DNA of 64,000 bases from CAYRHN01 sp964424115 (GTDB taxonomy: Bacteria > Chloroflexota > Anaerolineae > Anaerolineales > Anaerolineaceae): positions 62,001-126,000 of the forward strand of contig CAYRHN010000006.1 of the NCBI GenBank assembly GCA_964424115.1, written 5' to 3'. The position numbers and the translations under genes are program-made. Numbering within the stretch: the stretch's first letter is position 1; the number at the start of each line of letters is the position of its first letter. Shown here in pieces: positions 1 through 8,283 of this stretch. Below the pieces are notes generated by a model that saw nothing but the letters and a program-made list of their open reading frames with translations, was not told the DNA's origin and ran no database searches.

Positions 1-121
1 TAAGATAATTGAAGAACTTAGGTATGTCTTGCGTATCCCCAACTTCTTGTTCGGCAGCGGTCAGTTCAAAAGGATCGAAGGATAAGCCAATCGATTGCAA
101 ATACTGGAGTCTGGTGATCAT
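1..121 (-). CDS. Partial CDS: N-terminus of a putative AAA/STAND-type ATPase
   Basis: Reading the minus strand from an ATG at 121 gives 40 residues (MITRLQYLQSIGLSFDPFEL and onward) before the window ends. The pattern I-G-L-x-x-D-P-F-x-x-x-x-A-E-Q-E resembles the opening of P-loop ATPases common in Chloroflexota, in which it precedes the ATP-binding core. The P-loop itself lies outside the window, so the ATPase call is inference. It follows the two ATPase genes at 1549-3576 and 253-1545 on the same strand after a 131-bp gap, so it may be the third gene of that cluster. The upstream sequence is AT-rich with no clear ribosome-binding site. Confidence 0.45.
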   Translation of the reverse strand, partial: MITRLQYLQSIGLSFDPFELTAAEQEVGDTQDIPKFFNYL

Positions 122-252
122 AATATAATTCCATATAAAATTGTTCGGCCTGTTAAGTCGATTATATACGTTTCGCTGCCTTCAATGGTTCGAAGGCAAG
201 AGATTCAGGCCATTTTTACCTTCCCTGGGGTTGACTTAGACCTGACATCTTC

Positions 253-1545
253 CTAACATAGCGCCACGCGCTTGTTCTCTACCCAATACCCTTGATTGCG
301 CTGCCCCACCAGGTAGATAGGATTTTCCGGATCGGGTTCGATCCGTTCCCGTATTCGGTGGGCCAGCGTGTAATGATAATCCTGAACTTTCTTTGGCGCG
401 GCTCGATCTTTTTTCCCCTCGTATAGTTCAGCAAAGAATTCGAATAAATACCGGTCTAACGGGATAAAATTTTCGCCGCGCCATACCCCACCCATATTAT
501 TAGGTGCGATCCAGATTGGAATGTAGTTGCGGTAGAATTCCCGCCGCATTAGTGGCAAATCGGCGCCGTCCAATTTTCGACCGGATGGCGCATACTGCTT
601 CAAGAGGATTTGCGCGGCGCACAACCAGGCGCCCGGGGTGGATTCTCCAATTTCGAGGTCGATCAATCCCTGTAAGGCATCCAGGAGGTCAGTGGCGGCG
701 ATCTCGCTCAAGGCGCGCAGCTTGCCCCCAGAGGCGCTTTGCAGGCTGCGTTGGACCATCCCATTTAACACCTCTTCGCAGGGTGGGTCCACCAGGGTGA
801 TCCTTACCCGGCTTTTCGAGAGACGCTCGGGGTCGACTTGCTCCAACATCTGGCGCGGCATGACAGCGATCAGGCGTAAATTGGGGTGGTGCATCAATTC
901 ATGCCAGCTGAAAAGCGTTTGCAACTGGCGGATTTGTTCCTCGGGCAGCCCCAGAGGAACTTCCATGGTGATCCAGATCCTGGTATATCCGATGGACTGA
1001 CAGATATCCAACAGTTCGCTGATCTGGTCTTTTGCATCTCGGGGATTTGTCTGGCTTTGATAGAGATCTTCATATTTGATCCCCTGCATAAGATCGGCTG
1101 ATTCGGGGGGGAGCTTTTCCAACCAGCGGCTGAAATAACGCGGCGAATCAAATTTTCGGATGGCCCAGAGCAAAAATTGGCGTTGTGTATTGGGAATCTG
1201 CAGGATCAATTCAGGCTTTTCAAGGATCTCTTCCGATAATTGCCGGGAGACCAGATGAATCCAATTCCATAGATGCCCATTTTGGGTAGTTTGAGGTAGA
1301 TCTTTCCACTGTCTCGGGGAATAGTCCAATACAAAGATATGCGGGCCGGCCGTGCGCAGAACGGACTGCAACACGGTGGTCTTTCCACTGCCTGCCGTGC
1401 CGCTGATCACGCTCCACAGGGTTTGGCCTCTGATGACCTCCTCCACCGGCCGCGGCAGGTAACATTCCTGCCACCAGCGTGCATCTTCCGCTGCCAGCCG
1501 GTCTTCAGGTTTTACAAAAGGCCAGAAATCATAAGAGTGGGTCAT
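253..1545 (-). CDS. P-loop ATPase with C-terminal OmpR-like winged helix
   Basis: A 430-residue soluble protein with a Walker A motif GTAGSGKTT at residues 49-57. A hydrophobic strand ending in an acidic residue (RIWITME, about residue 190) is a possible Walker B. The last 65 residues match the second half of OmpR/PhoB-type winged helices: R-I-R-E-R-I-E-P-D-P-E-N-P followed by a strand and G-Y-W-V. No receiver domain is present. The protein could be a STAND-like or AAA+ switch that binds DNA or uses the winged helix for protein contacts. The ATG lies 3 nt after the stop of the upstream membrane ATPase gene, so the two are co-transcribed and probably act together. Specific function is unknown. 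Base composition is lower in GC than the rest of the window. Confidence 0.7.
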   Translation of the reverse strand: MTHSYDFWPFVKPEDRLAAEDARWWQECYLPRPVEEVIRGQTLWSVISGTAGSGKTTVLQSVLRTAGPHIFVLDYSPRQWKDLPQTTQNGHLWNWIHLVSRQLSEEILEKPELILQIPNTQRQFLLWAIRKFDSPRYFSRWLEKLPPESADLMQGIKYEDLYQSQTNPRDAKDQISELLDICQSIGYTRIWITMEVPLGLPEEQIRQLQTLFSWHELMHHPNLRLIAVMPRQMLEQVDPERLSKSRVRITLVDPPCEEVLNGMVQRSLQSASGGKLRALSEIAATDLLDALQGLIDLEIGESTPGAWLCAAQILLKQYAPSGRKLDGADLPLMRREFYRNYIPIWIAPNNMGGVWRGENFIPLDRYLFEFFAELYEGKKDRAAPKKVQDYHYTLAHRIRERIEPDPENPIYLVGQRNQGYWVENKRVALC

Positions 1546-1548
1546 GGT

Positions 1549-3576
1549 TCAGCTATTCTTCTTTTTCCAATCATCAAAGGCATCTGCGCACGCGCGCATA
1601 AGGCTGCCAGGATTATTTTCGCATCTTGCGATCAACCTTTCCAATTCACGGGTGGAAATTACTTCTTCGAAATTCAATGAGGAGTTATTTGATAAATTTC
1701 GATACGTATCAAAACGCATCTTGACTAGCTCTGCCAGGTGGGCTTTATCCCAGGTTAATTTGCAGGTGTAATCGGCAATGGGCAGTTCTGCATGTGCTGC
1801 ATCCACCAGCACATAGGTGGTGATCCCCGCAGCGCGCCAGGCGGGGGGATAGATAGCCAGCGGAATATGCTCAGGATCGTGATCCTTGAGGTCCCAGGCA
1901 ACGCGCAGTTGGCTAAACCCGAGCGCCTGGGCTGCTTGATTTAATACACCCGGCCAATGATCCGCATCCAGAAGGCAGTTTCGTTCCTGCTTAACTGCGG
2001 AGAGCAACAAAGACAGGCTCGCTTTTCTGGCGATTATCCATGCATTTCGAAGATCTTCCTTCACTCCCTCCAGGTCCATCTCATTGCTATGCAATTCTTG
2101 TTCAAGTTCCGTTTGGGCAACCCTGCTGCTTAAGCCGCCGACCCACACCTGCGCCAATAATCTTCTCTGCATGTCAGTCGTATGGAACAGTTCCACAGGG
2201 TGTAATTTGCAGAATCGTAGTAATTGCTGAGCAAATCCGTGCCAGACGTAATCCAATCCATATTTGCTATCCAGATATATTCCCAAGATGCGCTGATCAT
2301 CTGACGGCGCTTCACCAGGGAACATAGTTAATTTCTTCGCCAGCGTGGTTTTTCCGCTGCCCTTTTGTCCATAGATCAAAATAAGACTACCGGAGGGGAA
2401 TAACGAAAGCGTATTGAACAGGGCCAGCTTGTCAAAAAAGGACGGCACCCGGTCATTAAATACCCACTTTTCATCTTCTGCGTCATTGCTTGTTTCAAAT
2501 GGGTTATCTGGTGATAGAGGTGCTTTCAGAAGGATAGGCCAGGATAACGACTTTTCGAAACGCTTGCTCCTTATTTCATTGAAATCGTCTCGCAGTTCCG
2601 GGCTGGCGATTTTTTCCAACGGGAAGGCAAACAGGCGCTGCAAGTAAGTCGCATCGTCTTTTTGAGCTTCGAATAAGGAGATTAACCTGGCCGCGGTCTC
2701 ATCCGGCCATTCGCGCAGGGCAGCCTCGTATTGATTCTTCTCGTCCTGGCCTCCTTGGTTTGGCTTGTTCTCAGAACTCGCATTGATCAAGAATTCCAAT
2801 TCGGGGCTCTTCAGGCCCTTTATTTTCTTCAACGCTGCTAAATTTTCCGTGTATGACTGTTTTGCATCAGCGAATTTTCCTTCCCGGCACAATTCCAAAA
2901 TATGTGCCAGGGTCGCCTGGGCAGCGATCAACTCCACTGCTTGCTGCTCTTTGTGGGATTTTTCGCGGCCTTGCTGGAATTTATACGCGCTCCAGAGGAT
3001 CGTGCCCAGGGTGATCAGCAAACCGCTCAGGGTGATCAAACTGCCGCCGACCTTTCGCGCAATGAACCCTCCCTGGGATTCGAGCGTCACGGCGGGGCCA
3101 TCGGGGTGACACGGCGCGCCTGGATCATGGAACTGAATACATAGCGGTACTTCCACATTGTTAAGTCCGACTATACTTCCTCCATTGCGCAACTGGAGAT
3201 GGTACGTCTGAACGGTGTCGGTGGGGACTTCCAGACTGATCTTCTCTTCCGGGATGGTTTTGCCCGTCGGGATCAGGTCAAGATCTTGCGACGTGGAAGA
3301 TATTTCTATGGTGCTGGTGGAAGGTTGGGGGAGACCAGGTTCGTATGTTACTTCCAAGGTGGCAGGTTCATCCACCAAAACGATTAAGGGGAGGCGCACC
3401 ATGAGGGTGTCGTTGGTGTTGGGGTCATGGATCGGCACAAGCCGGGTTTGTTTTGCCTCATTGGGCCAGATCACTTCCCCGAAGAGGATCATGACCGCCA
3501 GGGCAATGAAAACTAGAAAGAGCAGCCCTATCCCAAAATACCCCAGATATTCCCTGCTTTTTGGCGTTTCAGACAT
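1549..3576 (-). CDS. Membrane-anchored P-loop ATPase with extracytoplasmic domain
   Basis: A 675-residue protein. A transmembrane segment at about 13-37 is followed by a beta-rich extracytoplasmic region (40-170) with two Cys (145 and 156). A second transmembrane segment spans 178-198, then comes a charged helical region (200-260), and a Walker A motif GQKGSGKTT at 403-411 starts the cytoplasmic ATPase. YVLVDAA near residue 590 is a possible Walker B. The architecture (outside sensor, two membrane passes, inside NTPase) suggests a signal-transducing or membrane-tethered machine. It is the first gene of the minus-strand ATPase operon and has an AAGGAG ribosome-binding site and a good promoter. 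No named family was recognised. GC is lower than in the flanking genes, consistent with acquisition by transfer. Confidence 0.7.
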   Translation of the reverse strand: MSETPKSREYLGYFGIGLLFLVFIALAVMILFGEVIWPNEAKQTRLVPIHDPNTNDTLMVRLPLIVLVDEPATLEVTYEPGLPQPSTSTIEISSTSQDLDLIPTGKTIPEEKISLEVPTDTVQTYHLQLRNGGSIVGLNNVEVPLCIQFHDPGAPCHPDGPAVTLESQGGFIARKVGGSLITLSGLLITLGTILWSAYKFQQGREKSHKEQQAVELIAAQATLAHILELCREGKFADAKQSYTENLAALKKIKGLKSPELEFLINASSENKPNQGGQDEKNQYEAALREWPDETAARLISLFEAQKDDATYLQRLFAFPLEKIASPELRDDFNEIRSKRFEKSLSWPILLKAPLSPDNPFETSNDAEDEKWVFNDRVPSFFDKLALFNTLSLFPSGSLILIYGQKGSGKTTLAKKLTMFPGEAPSDDQRILGIYLDSKYGLDYVWHGFAQQLLRFCKLHPVELFHTTDMQRRLLAQVWVGGLSSRVAQTELEQELHSNEMDLEGVKEDLRNAWIIARKASLSLLLSAVKQERNCLLDADHWPGVLNQAAQALGFSQLRVAWDLKDHDPEHIPLAIYPPAWRAAGITTYVLVDAAHAELPIADYTCKLTWDKAHLAELVKMRFDTYRNLSNNSSLNFEEVISTRELERLIARCENNPGSLMRACADAFDDWKKKNS

Positions 3577-3612
3577 GCCAACTCCTTTTTTACCTGGTCG
3601 GAACCTGATGTA

Positions 3613-3641
3613 ATTGTAGTATGTCCTGGGGGTTTTTACAA
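3613..3641 (-). promoter_or_regulatory. Promoter of the ATPase operon
   Basis: Reading the minus strand, TTGTAA (3641-3636) and TACAAT (3618-3613) are separated by 17 bp. The AAGGAG ribosome-binding site and ATG at 3576 follow about 25-37 nt downstream. The spacing and hexamers fit a sigma-70-type promoter. Confidence 0.6.
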
Positions 3642-3681
3642 GTTCTCAAGCGGTGGCCTGTTTGCGGCCTTCCCTTTCTGC

Positions 3682-3694
3682 TATAATTCTCCCA
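3682..3694 (+). promoter_or_regulatory. -10 box placed for a leaderless transcript
   Basis: TATAAT at 3682-3687 is followed by exactly 6 nt and then the ATG of the DUF1905 gene. No ribosome-binding site fits between them, so the start codon is probably at or next to the 5' end of the mRNA. The same geometry recurs at 8774-8786 and 49116-49128. Confidence 0.5.
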
Positions 3695-3981
3695 TGCACA
3701 TCCACTTCAGTGGCGTGATCTTTTACTGGCGGGGGCCGTCGCCCTATTACTTCATCGCCGTTCCCGAACCGGAGAGCCGCAACCTGAAAGGCATCTCCCC
3801 CTTCGTTTCTTACGGCTGGGGGGTGATCCCGGTGCGCGCCCGCATCGGGGAGACCGATTTTCAAACCTCGCTGATCCCCCGCCGGGGCGGCTACCTGCTG
3901 CCGCTCAAGGACCGCCTTCGCGAGGCGGAGGGGCTGGAGCTGGACGACGAGGTGGCGGTGCAACTGTGGGTGGATCTTTAG
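3694..3981 (+). CDS. DUF1905 domain protein
   Basis: A 95-residue single-domain protein. It matches the DUF1905 pattern: an N-terminal strand with W-R-G-P-S-P-Y-Y-F, a central GWGVIPVRARIG segment, T-S-L-I-P-R-R-G-G-Y-L-L-P and a C-terminal L-D-D-E-V-A-V-Q-L. These proteins are small beta-barrel-like domains of uncertain role. The ATG is 6 nt after a TATAAT box, so the message may be leaderless. The DinB-like gene starts 16 bp downstream and is probably co-transcribed. Confidence 0.75.
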   Translation: MHIHFSGVIFYWRGPSPYYFIAVPEPESRNLKGISPFVSYGWGVIPVRARIGETDFQTSLIPRRGGYLLPLKDRLREAEGLELDDEVAVQLWVDL

Positions 3982-3997
3982 GCGGAAGGAGAATGCC

Positions 3998-4489
3998 ATG
4001 AAAATAATCGATCAGGATATGGTATGGCGCCAGTTCAAGGTCGCCATCGACGGGCTGGAAGAGGCGCTGCGCGCCTGCCCGGACGAGCTGTGGGAGGCCC
4101 GCTTGTGGCCCGACCAGCCCGACCAGTGGGTGGCCAAGGGCTTTTCCACTTTTTGGTACCTGGGCTACCACACCCTCTTCTGGCTGGACCTGTACCTGAC
4201 CGGGGCGGAGGAGGGCTTTGCGCCGCCACCGCCCTTTGACCTGGTGGAGATGCAGGCGGGCGAGTCCCTGCCGCGCACCTATTCCCGCGCGGAACTGCTC
4301 GGCTACCTGGAGCTTTGCCGCCGCCGCTGCCAGGAGACGATCGCCGGGCTGACGGCCAAAGAGGCTGCCCGGCTGTGCAGTTTCGCCTGGGGGGAAGTGC
4401 CGTTTGCGGAGCTGCTGCTCTACACCATGCGCCACGTGCAGGAGCATGCCGCGCAATTGCACCTGTTCCTCGGCCAGCAGGGGGGATAA
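3998..4489 (+). CDS. DinB-like four-helix-bundle protein
   Basis: A 163-residue protein of the DinB/YfiT-like metal-binding fold. It has His58 in YLGYHTLFWLD and the pair His146/His150 in RHVQEH, which together form the usual three-His metal site. Family members are thiol-dependent transferases or proteins of unknown function; the substrate cannot be predicted here. A strong AAGGAGAA ribosome-binding site precedes the ATG. It directly follows the DUF1905 gene. Confidence 0.8.
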   Translation: MKIIDQDMVWRQFKVAIDGLEEALRACPDELWEARLWPDQPDQWVAKGFSTFWYLGYHTLFWLDLYLTGAEEGFAPPPPFDLVEMQAGESLPRTYSRAELLGYLELCRRRCQETIAGLTAKEAARLCSFAWGEVPFAELLLYTMRHVQEHAAQLHLFLGQQGG

Positions 4490-4503
4490 GAGCCGTTCGT
4501 GTG

Positions 4504-4614
4504 TTTCGGGGCTGAAAGAAGACAAGATCTTTAACACGGATTGAACGGATCCAACGGATTTTCACGGATTTCATTTGTAAGGTTTTATCCGTTCTATCCG
4601 TTAGATCCGTGTTC
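4504..4614 (+). repeat. 111-bp intergenic repeat, copy 1 (ACGGAT family)
   Basis: This 111-bp block is nearly identical to 4700-4810, with about four substitutions. It begins TTTCGGGGCTGAAAG. It contains short ACGGAT units on one side and ATCCGT units on the other, so the whole block can fold on itself (AACACGGAT pairs with ATCCGTGTT). It has no coding potential that I can support. Related ACGGAT-rich tracts occur at 6039-6105, 38944-39015, 59224-59315 and 60379-60449. Confidence 0.85.
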
Positions 4615-4699
4615 CAAATGGTTTGAATGGCGGGCCGCACCCTCTATAAGATTATTTCGCGTGTTTAGCGGTTGTCTTTTCCCGGGCATTATGGGTGGG

Positions 4700-4810
4700 T
4701 TTCGGGGCTGAAAGAAGACAGGATCTTTAACACGGATTGAACGGATCTAACGGATTTTCACGGATTTCATTTGAAAGGTTTTATCCGTTCTATCCGGTAG
4801 ATCCGTGTTC
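4700..4810 (+). repeat. 111-bp intergenic repeat, copy 2
   Basis: Second copy of the block at 4504-4614, in the same orientation and separated from it by 85 bp. It lies immediately upstream of the MarR operator and promoter of the tocopherol-cyclase-like gene. Confidence 0.85.
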
Positions 4811-4831
4811 AAAATGATTGGATCATTTATT

Positions 4832-4848
4832 AGTTGCGTTTTGCAACT
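4832..4848. promoter_or_regulatory. MarR-type palindromic operator, site 1
   Basis: The arms AGTTGC (4832-4837) and GCAACT (4843-4848) are perfect inverted repeats with a 5-bp spacer. The same palindrome with the same spacing is at 8284-8300 over the start of the marR-like gene. Site 1 covers the -35 element of the promoter for the gene at 4903, a classic repressor position. Confidence 0.7.
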
Positions 4849-4862
4849 TATTTTGCTATACT
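4834..4862 (+). promoter_or_regulatory. Promoter of the tocopherol-cyclase-like gene
   Basis: TTGCGT (4834-4839) and TATACT (4857-4862) are separated by 17 bp. The -35 lies inside the palindromic operator. Transcription would begin about 35 nt before the ATG at 4903. Confidence 0.65.
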
Positions 4863-4902
4863 GGATCTGTTCACAAAAACACAATCAAAAAGGAGCGGAT
4901 CC

Positions 4903-6027
4903 ATGGACGATCGTAACGGTTACATGCTGAAGGGCGCACTGGCGCGGCGCGGCTATGACTGGTGGTGGCATTCACTGGTGGGGGTGAGCGAAAAGACCGG
5001 CGAAAAACGCCCCTTCTTCATCGAGTATTACGTGATCAACCCGGCCCTGGGCGGCGATAAGCCCATCCCCGGCCAACTTCCGGAGAACCGGGCCAAAGGG
5101 ATCAAGCCCAGCTACGCCATGCTGAAGGCCGGCTGCTGGGGCAAGGGGCTGGCCACGCAGATCCACAATCTCTATCCCATCCCGCAGTTCTCGGCGGACT
5201 ATCACAAGATGGATGTGCGCATCGGATCGCACACCGCGACCGAGACGCGCCTGGTGGGGCAGGTCAGTTTGAGCGCCGAAGAGGCGAAAGCCCACCCGGA
5301 GTACATGTCCGACGCGGGCGAGATGAGCTGGGACCTGAAGGCAGAGAAGCTGCTGCCTTACAGCGTCGGCTTCGGCACTTCGCCCTTCTTCCGCGCGATC
5401 AATGCCTTCCAGATGTACTGGCATGCGGCCGGGATGCGCACCCGCTACGAGGGCACGATTCTGTTCAACGGCGAGAGATTCCGCGTCGAGCCGGAGACCT
5501 GCGCCGGATACCAGGACAAGAACTGGGGCGGCGATTACACCAGCCCGTGGGTGTGGCTGAATTGCAACAATTTCACCAGCCGTTCGAGCAGGAAAAAACT
5601 GGCCCTGACCAGCCTGGATGTGGGCGGGGCGCAGCCGGTGGTGTTCGGCATTTCCCTACCGCGCCGCCTGTTGATCGCCTTTTACCACGAGGGCGAGTTG
5701 TACGAGTTCAATTTCTCCAAGGTGTGGACCAATCCCCACCAGGTCTTTGACTGCCCGGTCAGCGCCGAGAAGGTGGAATGGCACATCACGGCCTGGAACA
5801 ACAAGGGCAAGATCCAGATCGATTTCTCCTGCCCGCGCGAGACGATGTTGAATGTCAATTATGAGAACCCGGACGGGTTGAAACGCCATAACCAGCTCTG
5901 GAACGGCGGCTTTGCCCACGGCTCGGTCACGCTCTACCGCAAGGAGCGCGGCAGCTATGTGAAGGTGGACGACTTTGACGGCGAGCTGGGCGGCTGCGAG
6001 TACGGAGAATACGACCAGGCCCTTTAA
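4903..6027 (+). CDS. Tocopherol cyclase-like protein
   Basis: The ATG at 4903 is chosen because AAAGGAG lies just upstream; a longer reading frame from 4834 would start inside the operator. The product is 374 residues and rich in aromatic residues. The motif Y-Q-D-K-N-W-G followed by SPWVWLNCNNF resembles the K-N-W-G..W-x-W core of the tocopherol cyclase/CrtC-like beta-barrel family, whose members act on isoprenoid or lipid substrates. The specific substrate is not predictable. Its promoter carries a palindrome identical in arms to that of the marR-like gene 3.4 kb away, so it is probably controlled by that regulator. Confidence 0.65.
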   Translation: MDDRNGYMLKGALARRGYDWWWHSLVGVSEKTGEKRPFFIEYYVINPALGGDKPIPGQLPENRAKGIKPSYAMLKAGCWGKGLATQIHNLYPIPQFSADYHKMDVRIGSHTATETRLVGQVSLSAEEAKAHPEYMSDAGEMSWDLKAEKLLPYSVGFGTSPFFRAINAFQMYWHAAGMRTRYEGTILFNGERFRVEPETCAGYQDKNWGGDYTSPWVWLNCNNFTSRSSRKKLALTSLDVGGAQPVVFGISLPRRLLIAFYHEGELYEFNFSKVWTNPHQVFDCPVSAEKVEWHITAWNNKGKIQIDFSCPRETMLNVNYENPDGLKRHNQLWNGGFAHGSVTLYRKERGSYVKVDDFDGELGGCEYGEYDQAL

Positions 6028-6038
6028 CCCGCACTTGA

Positions 6039-6105
6039 CGGATTGAACGGATCTTCACGGATCTCTTAAAGGATAACAAAGGATCCGGGTTTTCCGTTCA
6101 ATCCG
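6039..6105. repeat. ACGGAT-family hairpin between convergent genes
   Basis: The 13-bp arms CGGATTGAACGGA (6039-6051) and TCCGTTCAATCCG (6093-6105) are perfect inverted repeats. The element sits between the convergent stops of the 4903 and 7811 genes. It may act as a bidirectional terminator, but no T-run is seen. Confidence 0.6.
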
Positions 6106-6146
6106 GATAAGAATCTTTGCGGGTTTTGCGTCCTGGCGGTTTATCG

Positions 6147-7811
6147 CTAGGGAATGAAAGTCGCCAGGATGGCGCGGTTCTCGGCCGCGCACAGGGCGCG
6201 GATCTCCTCGCGGGTGAGGGGCGGGAACGGCTCGAGGATGTATTCCTGCTCCAGCTCCTCCGTGCTGAATTCGCGCGGCTGGTAGAGCTTGTTCTCATGG
6301 TGGAGGGGGATATCGATACGCTGCCCGCTGCGGATGTTGGCCTTGCGCCGTTCGCAGGCGCGCAGGGTGGCGAAGAGGGCCGGGAGGAGGAATTTGTTCC
6401 TGGGCGTCATCACCTTGCAGAAGGTCCCGCTGACCTGGTGGATGATCATGTGCGGCGAGTTGGGGAAGGGCATGCAGCCGTCCACGTATTTATCGACGAA
6501 GGGCCGGAGCGCCTTTGTGCAGGTGCCGACGGCAACCTTCTTGCCCTTCATCCGCGCGATCTGCTCCACCGAAAAGGGGCTGCCCTGCGCGTCGTAGTAG
6601 AGCAGCTCCCCGCCCACCTTCACGCCCGCGCCCAGGATCAGGGTCATGGAAAAATCGCGCCGTTGGCCTTCGTGGTAGAGCATATCGAAGGCGTAGCGGG
6701 TGGTGGCGTGGCAGCCGCCGCGGCAGACATCTTCCAGCGCGGGCAGCATATCCGGTTGGAAGCGCCCATCCGGGCCGGGCAGGGGAGCGTGGTTCATGCT
6801 GTGGCCTACCAGCACCTTCACGTTGGGGAAGTTCTCGCGCATCCAGCCGCCCAGCAGGGAAGGATCGGCGGGCTGGTAGGGGGTGATGGCAGGCTCGCCG
6901 ATCACCCGCACGGCCGGATCGCTGAAGCCGTTCTCGTCCGCCAGGCGCATCAGGGTGATCTGGGCCGGGTCGAAGCCCATCATGCGCGTGGCCACCCGGT
7001 CGGTCTCCACGCTGTGGTTGCCGCTGACGATCACGCGGCTTTGCACCGGTGCGACCGGCGCGGGGCAGTTGCCTTCGCCGCCCACCAGCCCGTCGATGAT
7101 GACCAGGTCGGCCCGCAGCAGGTGCAGGATATCGACCAGCTTCTGGTCAATGTCGTAGGTGTGATTGCGCTGGCGCATGTTGTAGGCCAGCACGCCCATG
7201 GCGTTCTTGAAACCCAGCGTCACGCCGGTGTAAAGGTTGGTCTTCATCTTGGGCATGGAAATATAGAAGGCCTCGCCGCGCACCACTTCGCTGAAGATGC
7301 GCGGGATGACCAGCTCGCGCATCACGCGCGCCTTGGGCAGCAGGTAGCGGTCGCTGGGTTGTTCCTCCAGCGCCACCAGCTCCACCCCGCGCCGTTTCGC
7401 CAGGCGGTCCAGCCCGGTGATGCGGAAAGAGGCCTGGGTGGGCATGCCGCGCCCGGAGGATTCGACGATGGTGATGCGCGTGGTGAACTGCTGCAGGAAG
7501 GTTACCACCGCGTCGATCACGCGCGGGTCGGTGGATTCGGGGTAGTCGCGCTCGCGCATGCCCAGGTCGTGGAAGACGGTCACCAGGTTGGGCTTGAGGA
7601 TCACCCGCCGCCCGCGCAGCTGGTCGGTGAAATGGATCTCGGCATCCAGCCGGGAAAGATTCTCCCACACCACCTCCCGGACGGCCTGGATATCTGCGCG
7701 GGCCTCGTAGGCCGGGGAACCGTAGTCGCGCGCCAGGGAGACGTAATCGCGGGTGTAATCCAGCGCCTGGGCGTGGCTGATCACGACGATACTTTGGGGA
7801 TTCTTTTGCAT
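6147..7811 (-). CDS. DUF362 domain protein
   Basis: A protein of 554 residues. DUF362 features include RRVILKPNLV near residue 70, ESSGRG, an AFYISMPKMKT segment and NAMGVLAYNMRQRNH. Conserved Cys occur in VCRGGCH, GTCTKAL and DGCMPF, possible metal or Fe-S ligands. The family is associated with iron-sulfur or redox proteins, but the reaction is unknown. ATG at 7811 is preferred over the in-frame GTG at 7817 because AAGAGAGG then sits at the right distance. It lies 19 bp downstream of the marR-like gene and is probably in its operon. Confidence 0.7.
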   Translation of the reverse strand: MQKNPQSIVVISHAQALDYTRDYVSLARDYGSPAYEARADIQAVREVVWENLSRLDAEIHFTDQLRGRRVILKPNLVTVFHDLGMRERDYPESTDPRVIDAVVTFLQQFTTRITIVESSGRGMPTQASFRITGLDRLAKRRGVELVALEEQPSDRYLLPKARVMRELVIPRIFSEVVRGEAFYISMPKMKTNLYTGVTLGFKNAMGVLAYNMRQRNHTYDIDQKLVDILHLLRADLVIIDGLVGGEGNCPAPVAPVQSRVIVSGNHSVETDRVATRMMGFDPAQITLMRLADENGFSDPAVRVIGEPAITPYQPADPSLLGGWMRENFPNVKVLVGHSMNHAPLPGPDGRFQPDMLPALEDVCRGGCHATTRYAFDMLYHEGQRRDFSMTLILGAGVKVGGELLYYDAQGSPFSVEQIARMKGKKVAVGTCTKALRPFVDKYVDGCMPFPNSPHMIIHQVSGTFCKVMTPRNKFLLPALFATLRACERRKANIRSGQRIDIPLHHENKLYQPREFSTEELEQEYILEPFPPLTREEIRALCAAENRAILATFIP

Positions 7812-7830
7812 GGGCACCTCTCTTATGGGA

Positions 7831-8268
7831 TCACCTTCTCGTCACGCCGAGCACCAGGTGCATCTTTTCGGCCATCTGCACCAGCTCGGCCACTTCGGCC
7901 TCGGGAAAGCCGGACAGGTTGGCGGTGATGCGCCGGTGGCTGGCGGCCTCAATATCCTGCAGGACGGCCTCGCCTTTTTCCAGCAGGCGCAGGCGTTGGC
8001 TGCGCCGGTCGGAGGGGTCCTGGACGCGGCTGATGTACATCCCCGCGGTCAGGCGGCTGATCAATCGGCTGGCAGCGAACTTGGGCATTTCCATGGTCGC
8101 TGCCAGGTCGGTCAGGCGGGCCTGGGGAGTGCGGCGCAGGTATTGCAGGACGTAGATCTGCTCAAAATCCAGCCCGTACTGCTCGGCGATGCTGCGCTCA
8201 TAATGGTAGATGGTGCGCAGCACCAGGTAAAGCACCTCGTCAATTTGCGAACGCTGTAATTTTTCCAT
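7831..8268 (-). CDS. MarR-family transcriptional regulator
   Basis: A 145-residue winged-helix protein. The sequence RLTDLAATMEMPKFAASRLI is the recognition-helix region and DPSDRRSQRLRLLEKG is the diagnostic MarR wing (D-x-R-S/R). ATG at 8268 is preferred; an in-frame TTG at 8298 would start inside the operator. A TATAAT -10 (8307-8302 on the minus strand) lies just upstream and the palindrome 8284-8300 covers the expected transcription start, so the gene is likely autoregulated. Its probable targets are the downstream DUF362 gene and the tocopherol-cyclase-like gene at 4903. The ligand is unknown. Confidence 0.85.
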   Translation of the reverse strand: MEKLQRSQIDEVLYLVLRTIYHYERSIAEQYGLDFEQIYVLQYLRRTPQARLTDLAATMEMPKFAASRLISRLTAGMYISRVQDPSDRRSQRLRLLEKGEAVLQDIEAASHRRITANLSGFPEAEVAELVQMAEKMHLVLGVTRR

Positions 8269-8283
8269 CTTTTTCCGGAGAAA

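Noticed and set aside
4834..4902. Longer N-terminus for the tocopherol-cyclase-like gene
   Set aside because: It would start inside the operator and promoter, has no ribosome-binding site, and AAAGGAG sits right before the ATG at 4903.
6117..7928. 603-residue plus-strand frame over DUF362
   Set aside because: His/Gly/Ala-rich composition typical of a shadow frame in GC-rich DNA; the minus strand encodes a clear DUF362 protein.
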